From positions 186,001 through 250,000 of the forward strand of contig NZ_JACICC010000003.1 in the NCBI RefSeq assembly GCF_014195635.1: DNA of 64,000 nucleotides, read 5' to 3'. The notes under the pieces are model-generated. The model ran no database searches. It was given only the letters and a program-made list of their open reading frames with translations, and was not told the origin of the DNA. Numbering within the stretch: position 1 is the first letter of the stretch; every line of letters begins with the position of its first letter. Shown here piece after piece: positions 8,541 to 17,256 of the stretch. Source of the DNA: Pseudochelatococcus contaminans (GTDB taxonomy: Bacteria; Pseudomonadota; Alphaproteobacteria; Rhizobiales; Beijerinckiaceae). The position numbers and the translations under genes are program-made.

Positions 8541-11210
8541 TTATTGTGCGGCCGTTGGCTGCTGGCCGGGATCCAGCGGGGGCTGCAACTGCGACGGCCG
8601 CGCCCAGCGGGGCAGGGCGTTGGCAATGCGCACCCGCAGGCTCGCCCAGTAGGTGAACTCGTTGAAGCGCGACCCTTCCAGCAGCGCGATGCCCGTTGCG
8701 GCGAGGAACGGCAGGCTCTGCACCAGCAGCACGACGGCGTAGATATTGATCTCACGCACTTCGTTGACATTGGTGAAGAATACCAATCCAGCGGCGGCAA
8801 CCAGCAAACCACCCAGAATCGCCTCCCAGAAAGCGGTGAAGGCCGCGCCCTTCCGCTTCTTGCCGCCCTTCGCGGTCACGGTGAAGGGGAGGTTATCCTT
8901 GATGACGCCATCGGCCACAGCCTTGGCCACCACGAACTGCACGCTCATCGCTGCAATTGCCGCACCGATCATCTGGCGCGCGGGAATACCGACCCGCATC
9001 CCGTATGTCGACGTGAAGTGCAGCAGCGACACCGCAAAGGCCGCGATGATTGGCAGTGTCAGGATGCGATCCGGAATAGCGATGCCGGCGAAGACGACGA
9101 TCGGCACCCAGATCAGGTTGAGAATCGCCACCAGCACACCAAGGGTCTCCGCGCCGAGCCAGTTGACCCAGCCAACCGTGAACTCACGCTTCTGGGCGGA
9201 GCTCAGCCGCACGCCGCTTCCCGGCAGCATGCGCCGCCAGTGCTTCTTGACGATCTGCGTGCCCCCATAAGCCCAGCGGTGACGCTGCTTGCGGAAGGCT
9301 TCGAACGTATCCGGCAACAGCCCCCAGCCATAACGGCGGTTGGTGTAGAAAGCGCGGTAGCCCATCTGCATGATCGTCAGGCCGAGATCGGTATCCTCGC
9401 AGATCGTCTCGGACGGCCAGTTGCCCGCCGCCATCAGAGCCTCGCGGCGCAGCAGGCACATGGTGCCATGCACGACGATGGCGTCGGCCTCGTTACGCTG
9501 AACCATGCCGATGTCGAAGAAGCCGGCATATTCGGCGTTCATGATGTTGTGCATCACGGACTGATCGCCATCCCGGTGATCCTGCGGAGCCTGCACGATG
9601 CCCACCTGCGGATCGGCGAAGGCAGGCACGAGATCACGCAGCCACGCCGGATCCACCACATAGTCCGCATCGATCACGCCAATGATTTCAGCGTCCGGCG
9701 CGGTGTGCAGGAGAGCCTCGCGCAGTGCGCCGGCCTTGAAGCCCTTCACGTCGAGAAGGTTGAGGAACTTGAACCGCTCGCCAAGCATGCGGCAATGTTC
9801 TTCGATCGGCTGCCAGAACGCCGGGTCGGGCGTGTTGTTGATGGCGACCACGCACTCGAAGTTCGGATACTGAAGGCGAGCGACGCTAGAAAGCGTCTCC
9901 TTCAGCATCTCCGGATTCTCGCGATAGGCCGGAATGTGGATCGACACTTTGGGGGCAAAGTCGCGGGTGGCTGCATTGACCTGCGTGCCGCTGGCGGACG
10001 TGAACAGTCGCGACGGCGCACGCCCGAAGGCGATCTGCGAAATCTCCTCGATTCGGCTGAGCGCGATCATCACCAGCGGGATCAGCAGCACGAGGCCAAG
10101 GCCCAGCGCTATCGCGCCACCCCACGTGAAGTAGTGCAGATACCAGTATTCGATGACGACTGCGAACCACGCTCCCGCCGTGTTGGCGGCAATGCTCAGC
10201 AGCAGCGCCTGCGGCAGCGTCACACCGGCGATGGTGAAGATCGGCAGCGACAACAGCAATCCGATCAGCATGGCGCCAAGCGCAATCTTCCACCAATCCG
10301 CATGGGTAATATCGCCGGTCAGCTCGAATTTCGGCTGACGGTCGGCATCGAACAATCCCCAATACGGACCGACGGAGCCTTCAAAGAACTTCCACGGCTG
10401 ATCAATCGCTTCGATGATGTTGTAGTCGGCCCCGAACTGCTCGGCACGGGCCAGAAACTCGCGGATAACCTGTGCCTGAATGGCCCGGCCCGGGTTGGCG
10501 ATCTTCATGTTATAGCCGGCACTGGGCCAGCCAAACTCGGCTATGACTACGTGCTTGCCGGGGTAGGTCTCGCGCAGCTTGTTGAAGACGCTGATGGCCT
10601 GATCGACGGCCTGATCCTCGGGCACGCCTTCCCAGTAGGGCAGGATGTGCACGGCGATGAAGTCCACGGCGGCGACCAGTTCGGGATACTCGAACCAGAC
10701 CGAGGGAATATCACCCGTGGTCACCGGCAGGCCGGTCTCGCGGCGCACGCGCTGGATGTACTGGATCAGCTCCGGCACCTTCAGGTCGTCACGGAAGACG
10801 GTTTCGTTGCCGACCACGAGGGAACTGACATTGCCGCTGCGCTTGGCAGCCGCAACGGCGTTGGCGATTTCAAGCTCGTTCCGCTCGGTATTCTTGTCGA
10901 GCCAGACACCGATCGACGTCTTGAGGCCAAATTCGGCGGCGATGGGCGCGACAAGCTCCTGCCCGGCGGTGGATGCGTAGGTACGCACCGCCTTGGTGAA
11001 GGGCGCGAGCACTTTCAAATCCGCCCGGATCTGCTCTTCGGTCGCAACGCCTCCGTCTTCCGGATTCACGTTCTTGCCGAAGGGGGCATACGATACGGAC
11101 GATAGCTGAATGGGAACGTCAGGGGCCGAGGTCGTCTCTCTCAAGACGTACCAGAGGCCGGCATGCGCGGCAGCGACTAACGCGACGACAAGAATGACGA
11201 CGACACGCAT
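8541..11210 (-). CDS. ndvB: NdvB-like beta-(1,3)-glucan synthase, GH17 domain fused to GT2 glycosyltransferase
   Basis: An inner-membrane protein of 889 residues. An N-terminal anchor (residues 1-20) leads into a periplasmic GH17 transglycosylase domain with acid/base Glu136 in VGNETV and nucleophile Glu225 in IAEFGWPSAG. Two or more membrane segments (about 310-385) precede a cytoplasmic GT2 domain from about residue 420, with VSIHIPAYRE, the IDADYV metal site near 514-516, CEDTDL and the acceptor motif QRHRWAYGG. Four or more C-terminal membrane segments follow. In Bradyrhizobium the same GH17-GT2 fusion polymerises and cyclises periplasmic beta-(1,3) glucan. The ATG at 11210 is preferred over 11255 because the anchor begins there. 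Neighbours match the ndv locus. A CtrA box lies 146 bp upstream. Confidence 0.85.
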   Translation of the reverse strand: MRVVVILVVALVAAAHAGLWYVLRETTSAPDVPIQLSSVSYAPFGKNVNPEDGGVATEEQIRADLKVLAPFTKAVRTYASTAGQELVAPIAAEFGLKTSIGVWLDKNTERNELEIANAVAAAKRSGNVSSLVVGNETVFRDDLKVPELIQYIQRVRRETGLPVTTGDIPSVWFEYPELVAAVDFIAVHILPYWEGVPEDQAVDQAISVFNKLRETYPGKHVVIAEFGWPSAGYNMKIANPGRAIQAQVIREFLARAEQFGADYNIIEAIDQPWKFFEGSVGPYWGLFDADRQPKFELTGDITHADWWKIALGAMLIGLLLSLPIFTIAGVTLPQALLLSIAANTAGAWFAVVIEYWYLHYFTWGGAIALGLGLVLLIPLVMIALSRIEEISQIAFGRAPSRLFTSASGTQVNAATRDFAPKVSIHIPAYRENPEMLKETLSSVARLQYPNFECVVAINNTPDPAFWQPIEEHCRMLGERFKFLNLLDVKGFKAGALREALLHTAPDAEIIGVIDADYVVDPAWLRDLVPAFADPQVGIVQAPQDHRDGDQSVMHNIMNAEYAGFFDIGMVQRNEADAIVVHGTMCLLRREALMAAGNWPSETICEDTDLGLTIMQMGYRAFYTNRRYGWGLLPDTFEAFRKQRHRWAYGGTQIVKKHWRRMLPGSGVRLSSAQKREFTVGWVNWLGAETLGVLVAILNLIWVPIVVFAGIAIPDRILTLPIIAAFAVSLLHFTSTYGMRVGIPARQMIGAAIAAMSVQFVVAKAVADGVIKDNLPFTVTAKGGKKRKGAAFTAFWEAILGGLLVAAAGLVFFTNVNEVREINIYAVVLLVQSLPFLAATGIALLEGSRFNEFTYWASLRVRIANALPRWARPSQLQPPLDPGQQPTAAQ

Positions 11211-11723
11211 TTCACATCCATAGATGCTGGTAAGCAAACGCCAGGGTTGCTTCAACAGATTTCCGTGCTGTTGCTCAGCACAAGCTCCGCTAGAAACAAA
11301 CGACCTTACTCCGGATTTGTTTCCTGGAAAATATACACAGTTCGTTTTCGCGAAGTTAACGAATTTTTAACCTTAATGAACTTACCACTCCGGGGCCTGT
11401 CGAGGAAGCGGTCAGGCGGGTTTCGGCGCGGCTTTCGGTATTATGGTAAACGATGGCTGCGGCGATTTGTCGATTGTGTCAGGCCGGGGTATTGATCACA
11501 CCGACGGCGTCATCCTTGCTTTGAAAAATGTCTATTGTTTGATCGGCTATCAATATCGATGAGCCGCGATTACACGCGCCGGTGGCATCACATGAGCGTT
11601 ATTGGCCACGCGGCACGGCGCGGTAAAATGCTTGCAATCATGAAATAAACGCGGACCACCAGATGTCTGGCGGCCCTGAAATCGCAACTGGCGAGCCGTC
11701 GAGGACGGCTGCGAAGGTTGACG
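11211..11723. promoter_or_regulatory. long leader and promoter region upstream of the glucan synthase gene
   Basis: About 510 bp without a gene lie between the accessory gene stop and the synthase start. The part at 11290-11400 is AT-rich and holds the CtrA box; the part near 11655-11680 holds a small hairpin (CCACCAGA with CTGGCGG) that may close the accessory transcript. No other coding sequence is credible. Confidence 0.4.
11356..11371. promoter_or_regulatory. predicted CtrA binding site upstream of ndvB
   Basis: TTAACGAATTTTTAAC is a full TTAA-N7-TTAAC box, 146 bp before the chosen start of the synthase gene and followed by another TTAA at 11373. It suggests that periplasmic glucan synthesis may be tied to the cell cycle. 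This is a motif match only. Confidence 0.45.
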
Positions 11724-12212
11724 TTACTGCCCTTCCGGCTTCGTTTCCGGTGCTGGAGCGGCCGGGGGAGGCGGCGGTAGCAGATTGGGATCACGCCAGC
11801 AGGCGCTTACCTTGGCATTCAGTGTGTCCGGCTGCTTCGGGTCGATCGGGCCTTGCCGCACGATGCAGCTGAAAGCCTGCTGCACATGGACGCCGGGGCA
11901 GTCGAAGCGGTCGTAGAGCGACAGGTGACGCTTGGCGGTGTCGATGTCATCCCGCCACAGCAGGTTGACCGCCCTGCGGCCGAACCACACGCATTCTGCC
12001 CGGCCGGCGCCATCGGGAAGATCCTCGATTTCGATGTACTCTTCGGGCTTCGCTGCCTCTTCAGCCGGTGGCTGGCCGTTTGCCTCGCCCTGCGCGGGCG
12101 GAGCAGTCTGCTCCTGAGGAGCCGGCTCCTGGGCCATAACGGATGGAGTTGCACCGGCGATCATGAGGCAGGAAAGCAGGGCGAGAAGACTACGGTGGCC
12201 GTGCATATTCAT
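11724..12212 (-). CDS. ndvD: small secreted beta-1,3/1,6-glucan biosynthesis accessory protein
   Basis: A protein of 162 residues with a signal peptide (LLALLSCLMIAGATPSVMAQ), a proline- and glutamine-rich linker, a compact cysteine-containing domain (about 68-140, with AECVWFGRRAVNLLWRDDID, DRFDCPG, FSCIVRQG and VSACW), and a proline-rich tail. It sits between the GH17-GT2 synthase and the GH17 transglycosylase, and small proteins of this pattern are annotated as beta-1,3/1,6-glucan biosynthesis proteins in Bradyrhizobium. The four cysteines may form disulfides in the periplasm. The start at 12212 has GGGA just upstream; 12206 is the alternative. The symbol is given by context and is less certain than the locus. 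Confidence 0.65.
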   Translation of the reverse strand: MNMHGHRSLLALLSCLMIAGATPSVMAQEPAPQEQTAPPAQGEANGQPPAEEAAKPEEYIEIEDLPDGAGRAECVWFGRRAVNLLWRDDIDTAKRHLSLYDRFDCPGVHVQQAFSCIVRQGPIDPKQPDTLNAKVSACWRDPNLLPPPPPAAPAPETKPEGQ

Positions 12213-12652
12213 GGAATCCCAAAAGAGATGAGGCATCGACAGATCGAGTGTCCCAAAGCTTCAACGTCCGAAACGGACCTGTGCCGTCCTCTCTGGCCCG
12301 GGCAGGCCTCGCTCGACGTCACACGTCCCGCTCAGGCTTGTCCCGAGGCCTTGCATCGCGACACTGTTGCAGCAGGGGTACGTAATCCCAACTCGATGCA
12401 ATTGTCCAGCAGCAGAATGCGTTAGGCAACTTGCGCGCAGGACAATCTATCGAGCCGATCCATCGAATTGAACGCGAGCGACGTTAATATAAAGTATCAA
12501 ACGTTAGATGTTCTCTCATCTACAACGTGACCCGCCCATGAAATCCTGTGCCACCCGGTGGCGATGTGTCGTAATCCGTTTGCTTTCCAAGCGAATCCGA
12601 ACCAAAAAAGCAGCCGTCGTCGCCGCGACGTGCCGTTGTCCGAGGATGTTTC
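12213..12652. promoter_or_regulatory. divergent intergenic region between the accessory gene and ndvC
   Basis: A 440-bp stretch between divergent genes. The right part (12470-12530) turns AT-rich with GACGTTAATATAAAG and a second ACGTTA 22 bp later, and probably carries the ndvC promoter. No coding sequence or stable hairpin terminator was found. Confidence 0.35.
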
Positions 12653-14302
12653 ATGCGCATACCCGCGATTCTGTTTGTCGTCATATCGGTTCTTGTTGCC
12701 GCCTTCTGGGCCTTTGTCGGGCAGCCGGTGCCGATGCCGCCGTCGCCGCTGGTGGCGGATGAGAAACTGCAATGCGTGTCATATGCGCCTTTTCGGGATG
12801 GCCAGTCGCCGCTTGGCGACAACACGGTCATCACGCCGGAGCAGATCGACGATGATCTGGCGCGGCTGGCGAAGGTCACGGATTGCGTGCGCACCTACGC
12901 TACCGAGCTGAACCTCGACAAGGTGCCGGAGATTGCGCGCAAGCACGGCCTCAAAGTGCTGCAAGGCATCTGGCTCGGCGGCGATCCGGCGCATACGGCG
13001 AAGGAAATCGGCGTCGGCGTGCAACTTGCCCGGCAGCACGACGACGTGATTATCGGTCTCATCGTCGGCAACGAGGTGCTGCTGCGCGGCGAGATGTCGG
13101 CGCAGGATATTGCCGCAACGATTCGCCGAATCAAGGAACGGGTCGACGTGCCCGTGACTTATGCCGATGTCTGGGAATTCTGGATGCGCCACCGCGAGCT
13201 GGCCGACGTGGTGGATTTCGTCACCGTTCATATCCTGCCGTATTGGGAGGATTTCCCCGTGCCGGCAGAGGAGGCTGGCGCGCATATCGATTCGATCCGC
13301 GAGCAGGTGGCGCGCGCCTTTCCGGGCAAGGAAATCCTCATCGGGGAAACAGGCTGGCCCAGCGCCGGGCGCATGCGCGAGGGCGCGCTGCCGTCGCCGT
13401 CCGCCCAGGCCCGGGCGCTGCATGACATCCTGACCATTGCGCATCAAAAGAATTATCGCGTCAACGTCATCGAAGGCTTCGACCAGCCATGGAAACGCAG
13501 GCTGGAGGGCACTGTCGGCGGTCACTGGGGTATCTTCGATGCCTATACGCGCGCACCGAAATTCGCCTGGGGGCAACCTGTCGTCGATCATCCCTATTGG
13601 AAATCCGCCGCGCTTGGCGGCATCCTGCTGACGGGAGCGATTTTCGCGGCTGCCGCAGCAGGACTGCGCCGGCGTCCGGCAGCGCTGCCGTCGCTGCGCT
13701 GGCCGGTGTGGACGTTCGTCGCCGTTTCAGCCCTCGCCGCCGGCGTGACAGCAGGCTGGGCTGTCGCGAAGCTGCCGCTTGAAAGTCTTCATTGGTGGGA
13801 CTGGCTGCGGTCGGGAGTATTGGTTTTTGTGGCCATCGCTTCGCCTGTTGTCGCCGCTCTGGCGCTGACGGCCGGTGTGCGGCTGCCATCGTTTGCCGAG
13901 GTCTTGTCACCGCGGGCAACGCCTTCCGCAGTTGGATCAGGCCTCGATAGCACCGGGCGTCTGCTGGGGTGGCTGCTGATTGTGCTCACGCTGCTGGCAA
14001 CCGTTTCAGCGTTGGGGCTGGTGTTCAACCCCCGCTACCTGAGCTTCCCGTTCGCCGCGATGACCGGCGCGGTCTTCGCCTTTATCGGGCCGGCGTTTGC
14101 TGGCCGGTGGCAAGGCTTGCCGCGTGCGGCGAGAAGGCGTGGGCTGTCCGAAACGTTCTTTGCCGCCACCCTTGCCGGGGCCGCCATCTATATCGTCCTC
14201 AACGAGACGGTCAGCAACTGGCAGGCAGTGTGGCTCGGTGGCCTGTTTCTTATTCTGGCTGCAAGTCTGATACGGGCGCGGGACGGGCAAAAGCCAGCAT
14301 GA
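12653..14302 (+). CDS. ndvC: NdvC-like GH17 membrane transglycosylase for beta-(1,6) glucan linkages
   Basis: A 549-residue membrane protein. One N-terminal segment (residues 4-22) anchors a periplasmic GH17 domain with acid/base Glu141 in VGNEVL and nucleophile Glu232 in GETGWPSAG. From about residue 325 it continues into roughly six to seven membrane segments. Bradyrhizobium NdvC has the same size and shape and is needed for the beta-(1,6) linkages of the cyclic glucan. The GH17 part is clearly paralogous to that of the GT2 fusion (both have VHILPYWE). GAGG lies seven bases before the ATG. The last 53 bp overlap the convergent gene that follows. Confidence 0.8.
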   Translation: MRIPAILFVVISVLVAAFWAFVGQPVPMPPSPLVADEKLQCVSYAPFRDGQSPLGDNTVITPEQIDDDLARLAKVTDCVRTYATELNLDKVPEIARKHGLKVLQGIWLGGDPAHTAKEIGVGVQLARQHDDVIIGLIVGNEVLLRGEMSAQDIAATIRRIKERVDVPVTYADVWEFWMRHRELADVVDFVTVHILPYWEDFPVPAEEAGAHIDSIREQVARAFPGKEILIGETGWPSAGRMREGALPSPSAQARALHDILTIAHQKNYRVNVIEGFDQPWKRRLEGTVGGHWGIFDAYTRAPKFAWGQPVVDHPYWKSAALGGILLTGAIFAAAAAGLRRRPAALPSLRWPVWTFVAVSALAAGVTAGWAVAKLPLESLHWWDWLRSGVLVFVAIASPVVAALALTAGVRLPSFAEVLSPRATPSAVGSGLDSTGRLLGWLLIVLTLLATVSALGLVFNPRYLSFPFAAMTGAVFAFIGPAFAGRWQGLPRAARRRGLSETFFAATLAGAAIYIVLNETVSNWQAVWLGGLFLILAASLIRARDGQKPA

Positions 14303-14645
14303 GCAGCGCGAGCGCGAATGCCGACAGGGCCGTATTATAAAGCACGATGCCGGCGCCTGCCGCCAGCAGGGCAATGCCGAGCAGCACGACATGGGGACGG
14401 ATGAGGTGCAGCACCGCCGCCCCCAGCGCTACCGCGCCGAACACATTGTTGTCGAACAACGCCACGGTAATGGCGCGAACCTGGCATCCGGCCGACGGCA
14501 GGCCAGCCTGACATGCGAGGCCCACGTTCGATGCCTCCACGAGCATGAAACGCACGTAGAGGCCCCAACCCAGCGCGCAAAGACCGATGGCTATCAGGAC
14601 ATTGCCAGCCTTGGGCGAGGGCACGAAAAGCGGACGTCCGGTCAT
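14250..14645 (-). CDS. small four-helix membrane protein, unknown function
   Basis: A protein of 131 residues with about four hydrophobic segments (near 13-33, 57-75, 80-97 and 100-120) and two cysteines in the loop ACQAGLPSAGCQV. The ATG at 14645 follows GAGAGCCCCTC; a longer frame to 14744 has no conserved-looking start. Its 3' end overlaps the end of the ndvC-like gene by 53 bp tail to tail. I do not recognise the family. The cysteine spacing does not fit the CxxC of vitamin K epoxide reductases. Being next to the glucan locus suggests, but does not show, an envelope role. Confidence 0.55.
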   Translation of the reverse strand: MTGRPLFVPSPKAGNVLIAIGLCALGWGLYVRFMLVEASNVGLACQAGLPSAGCQVRAITVALFDNNVFGAVALGAAVLHLIRPHVVLLGIALLAAGAGIVLYNTALSAFALALLMLAFARPAPVSDLQPE

Positions 14646-15037
14646 GAGGGGCTCTCGATATATTTTGTGGCAGGGCGCTGATCCAATGGTCAAACCACGA
14701 GCGCATCGCTTTGGTACGCGTCCCGATTCTCGTGCATATACCATCGAATCATGATCATGGCATCTGCACGCCAGCTCGCGAATTCAGATTTGCAGATGTT
14801 GATTTGCAAGTGTCGATCCGCACGCATCAATTTGCAGCAAACCACGTTTATAATGATTTGCGAGTGGCACGCTTTCAAGTCAATCAGCCATCTGACTTCG
14901 TCGAGAAAATGTCTCGGCTCACAACCATGTAGCGATTCCTCACTTCAGTCGAGCGTCAAAATTATATGGTATGGTAAGCGTTTGCAGTAACATTCAGAAT
15001 TCTACATTTTTACGGAACCTGTATTCAAATCGATGAT
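14646..15037. other. gene-poor AT-rich region with short TTTGC-type repeats
   Basis: This stretch is AT-rich compared with its surroundings. It holds four related 12-mers at 14787 (GATTTGCAGATG), 14801 (GATTTGCAAGTG), 14829 (AATTTGCAGCAA) and 14855 (GATTTGCGAGTG), and an inverted copy CATCTGCA at 14761-14768. These could be sites for a regulator. No gene is credible here. Confidence 0.4.
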
Positions 15038-15841
15038 TTGATCCGAACGCAAGAAGTTCCATGGAACCGAGACTTTCTTGCCGCCGATCGTATCATTGCC
15101 TGGCAGTGGAGCATGTTGATGACTGTCGTGGATGCCCCCTCGTCGTTGCTGGCGTGGTCTGGCGGCCTTGGGCGGCTGTTCCGGCCTGTCGGGTATGCAA
15201 GTGATTTCGATATCTGCGAACAGTTCGATCCATGGCTTCTGCAATGGCGGTTGGCGAAAACCTGTCCGGCTGATCTGGCGGCAGTATCGGGGTTGAGCGA
15301 GGCGCTGCGTCTGGTTTTTACAACTGTGCATGCGCGGCGGGCGCCAGTGGGCGTCATCGGCCCGCGCGATGCAACGGACGACGAATATGGCATGGCCGAA
15401 TCACTGGGTCGCCTGTTGGCAGTTCATGGCCTGCAAATGATTTGCGGCGGCATGGGCGGTGTAATGGAAGCGGCTTGCAAGGGGCATCTTCAGGCGGGGG
15501 GCGCTCCGGTTGGCCTGCTGCCGCAGGATGAGTGGAATAGCGGTAATCCCTATGTCGCCATTCCGATTGCCACCGGGATCGGGGCCGCGCGCAACGCTAT
15601 CATCGCGCGTGCGAGCATCGTGCTCGTAGCTGTCGGCGGCGGCTACGGAACATTGACCGAGATGGCTTATGGCCTGCACTTCAACCGTCTGGTTCTGGGG
15701 CTTGGTAAAACACCGTTCGTTGCGGGAGCCGTGCCCTGCGCCTCTCCCGCAGAGGCGATCAGCCGCGTGGCCGGGCATGTGCTCGAACGGATGAATGATC
15801 CACCTGCAACTGATCAGACAGGAATTACTAAAGATAGATAA
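15038..15841 (+). CDS. TIGR00725-like SLOG/LOG superfamily protein
   Basis: A 267-residue protein whose second half (from about residue 100) is a Rossmann-like SLOG domain: APVGVIGPRDA, GGMGGVMEAACKGH, and GGGYGTLTEMAYGL. These are the nucleotide-binding motifs shared with lysine decarboxylase-like cytokinin nucleosidases (LOG) and the TIGR00725 family. The LOG motif PGGxGTxxE is present as GGGYGTLTE. The N-terminal 95 residues do not look conserved, and the ATG at 15110 or 15116 could be the true start. It stands alone in an AT-rich setting. A nucleotide or nucleoside-monophosphate ligand is likely; the substrate is unknown. Confidence 0.7.
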   Translation: MIRTQEVPWNRDFLAADRIIAWQWSMLMTVVDAPSSLLAWSGGLGRLFRPVGYASDFDICEQFDPWLLQWRLAKTCPADLAAVSGLSEALRLVFTTVHARRAPVGVIGPRDATDDEYGMAESLGRLLAVHGLQMICGGMGGVMEAACKGHLQAGGAPVGLLPQDEWNSGNPYVAIPIATGIGAARNAIIARASIVLVAVGGGYGTLTEMAYGLHFNRLVLGLGKTPFVAGAVPCASPAEAISRVAGHVLERMNDPPATDQTGITKDR

Positions 15842-16345
15842 GTTCACTGGTCGCTCTTCGATCAATCCTGCGCTGTGGTGCAAGAACTATGCACAGGCAA
15901 GTCATGCGTCTGCCATGATCTCATAGATGATTTTTGGCAAGGGATCAGGAGATTCCGGACATGAAAATTTGCACGCAAAAGTGTTTAGTCAAAAGTATTA
16001 TCCCGCAACCGCCGCTCCATCAAAACCTGCAGTTTATATAACATTTTGTTTCCTTGAGACGGAACAGGCGGGAAATGATGTGTTTGGGTCAGTTTTTCAT
16101 GGAAAATATTATGGCACTGGATGCGACTTCTATTGGCTCTGCTGAAGTTTGTCTCTCTTTTGTCGGTCAATATTGTGATTGTTTAAAAAGATGAGTTTGT
16201 CCAGTCTTGTGCTGTGACACCAACGGATATGTTCCTCGCGTATTGTTGAAGCCTTTGTGTGCCGGATAAGCACTTTCACTGAATTGTTTTGACGCGTTGA
16301 GTGTGCTGATCTCCAGAAACAACAGTTTCCCGGGCCTTGAGAATC
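15842..16345. other. AT-rich intergenic region, no gene recognised
   Basis: About 500 bp of low-GC DNA between the SLOG gene and the DeoR regulator. Short open frames on both strands (for example 15985-16170 on the minus strand) lack ribosome sites and protein-like composition. It presumably contains the promoter of the DeoR gene; nothing else is visible. Confidence 0.4.
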
Positions 16346-17200
16346 ATGGGACAGGATGGAGTTAAGAAGGCAATGGTTGCGCGGCTGCAAGTGCAAAATA
16401 ATGTGGATCTATCGGCGCGCCAGGAAGAAATATTATCGATTGTGCACCATCAGGGATTTGCCACCATTGAGGCATTGGCCCGTCATTTCGACGTGTCGAC
16501 CCAGACCATTCGCCGCGATATCATTCACCTTGATGAAATGCTTCTCCTGCAACGCTTTCACGGCGGCGCGGGCGTGCGTGAGGCAACCGTCCGGCTCGGC
16601 TATGCCGAAAAGCGCATTACCGCTGCCGAGGCGAAAGAGCGTATTGCCCGCCTGACCGCAGCCCGGATCCGGTCGGGCGATGCTGTTTTTCTGGATGTCG
16701 GCACTACGGTCGAGGCCGTCGCACGTGAACTGCGCGGCCGTCATGATCTGCGCATCTTCACATCAAGCCTCGCGGCGGCCACGATCTTCTCCGCGGATCA
16801 AGGCATGCAGGTTTTCGTCACCGGCGGCGTCCTGCGCGGACCTGACGGTGCGCTGACTGACGAATGGACGCGCGATGCCATCTCCCGTTTCCGTTTCGAT
16901 GTTGCGATCCTGGGTTTTTCAGGTGTCGACGATGACGGGGCGCTGATGGATTTCGATCTTGCCAAGGTGGCGGTCAAGCAACTGGCGGCTGCTCGTGCCT
17001 CACAGGTCATCGCGGTCGGCGAAAGCGCCAAGTTGCTGCGTCCGGCAATCGTACGTGTGCTGGCGGCTGAAGAAATCGATGTGCTCGTCACCAGCGAGGC
17101 ACCTGCCGCGCCGATAAGTGAAAGACTCGTCAAGGCCAATGTCGATGTTGTTTTCGACTGTATTGATGAGTCTGGCGTTTTGCAGAACGGAAGCGTCTGA
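16346..17200 (+). CDS. DeoR/GlpR family transcriptional regulator
   Basis: A 284-residue repressor-type protein. The N-terminal helix-turn-helix shows the family signature: SARQEEILSIVHHQGFATIEALARHFDVS, then TQTIRRDIIHLDE. The C-terminal sugar-phosphate sensor domain carries FLDVGTTVEAVAREL, IFTSSLAAA, VTGGVLRG and the family DFDLAKVAVKQLAAARA region. The ATG at 16346 is used; the frame starts at a TTG three codons earlier and a further ATG is at 16373. Such regulators usually sense a phosphorylated sugar and control a nearby catabolic operon, but no such operon adjoins it, so its target lies elsewhere. Confidence 0.88.
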   Translation: MGQDGVKKAMVARLQVQNNVDLSARQEEILSIVHHQGFATIEALARHFDVSTQTIRRDIIHLDEMLLLQRFHGGAGVREATVRLGYAEKRITAAEAKERIARLTAARIRSGDAVFLDVGTTVEAVARELRGRHDLRIFTSSLAAATIFSADQGMQVFVTGGVLRGPDGALTDEWTRDAISRFRFDVAILGFSGVDDDGALMDFDLAKVAVKQLAAARASQVIAVGESAKLLRPAIVRVLAAEEIDVLVTSEAPAAPISERLVKANVDVVFDCIDESGVLQNGSV

Positions 17201-17202
17201 TC

Positions 17203-17250
17203 GAACAGTTTGCGTTCAAGTCTCTCTATTGAGTTGAACGCAAACTGTTC
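17203..17250. repeat. 17-bp perfect inverted repeat between convergent deoR-type gene and rpoD
   Basis: GAACAGTTTGCGTTCAA (17203-17219) is perfectly repeated in inverse at 17234-17250 around a 14-base loop. It lies between the stop codons of the DeoR gene and rpoD. There is no T run, so it may be a shared transcript end or one half of a mosaic palindromic element; similar GCGCAAACTG motifs occur in the elements at 21657 and 47854. Confidence 0.7.
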
Positions 17251-17256
17251 CAGAAG

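Noticed and set aside
14250-14645. Vitamin K epoxide reductase-type protein
   Set aside because: Four helices and two cysteines suggested it, but there is no CxxC and the cysteines sit in a CX8C loop.
15927-16170. Short open frames on both strands between the SLOG and DeoR genes
   Set aside because: They lie in AT-rich DNA, lack ribosome sites and have no recognisable features.
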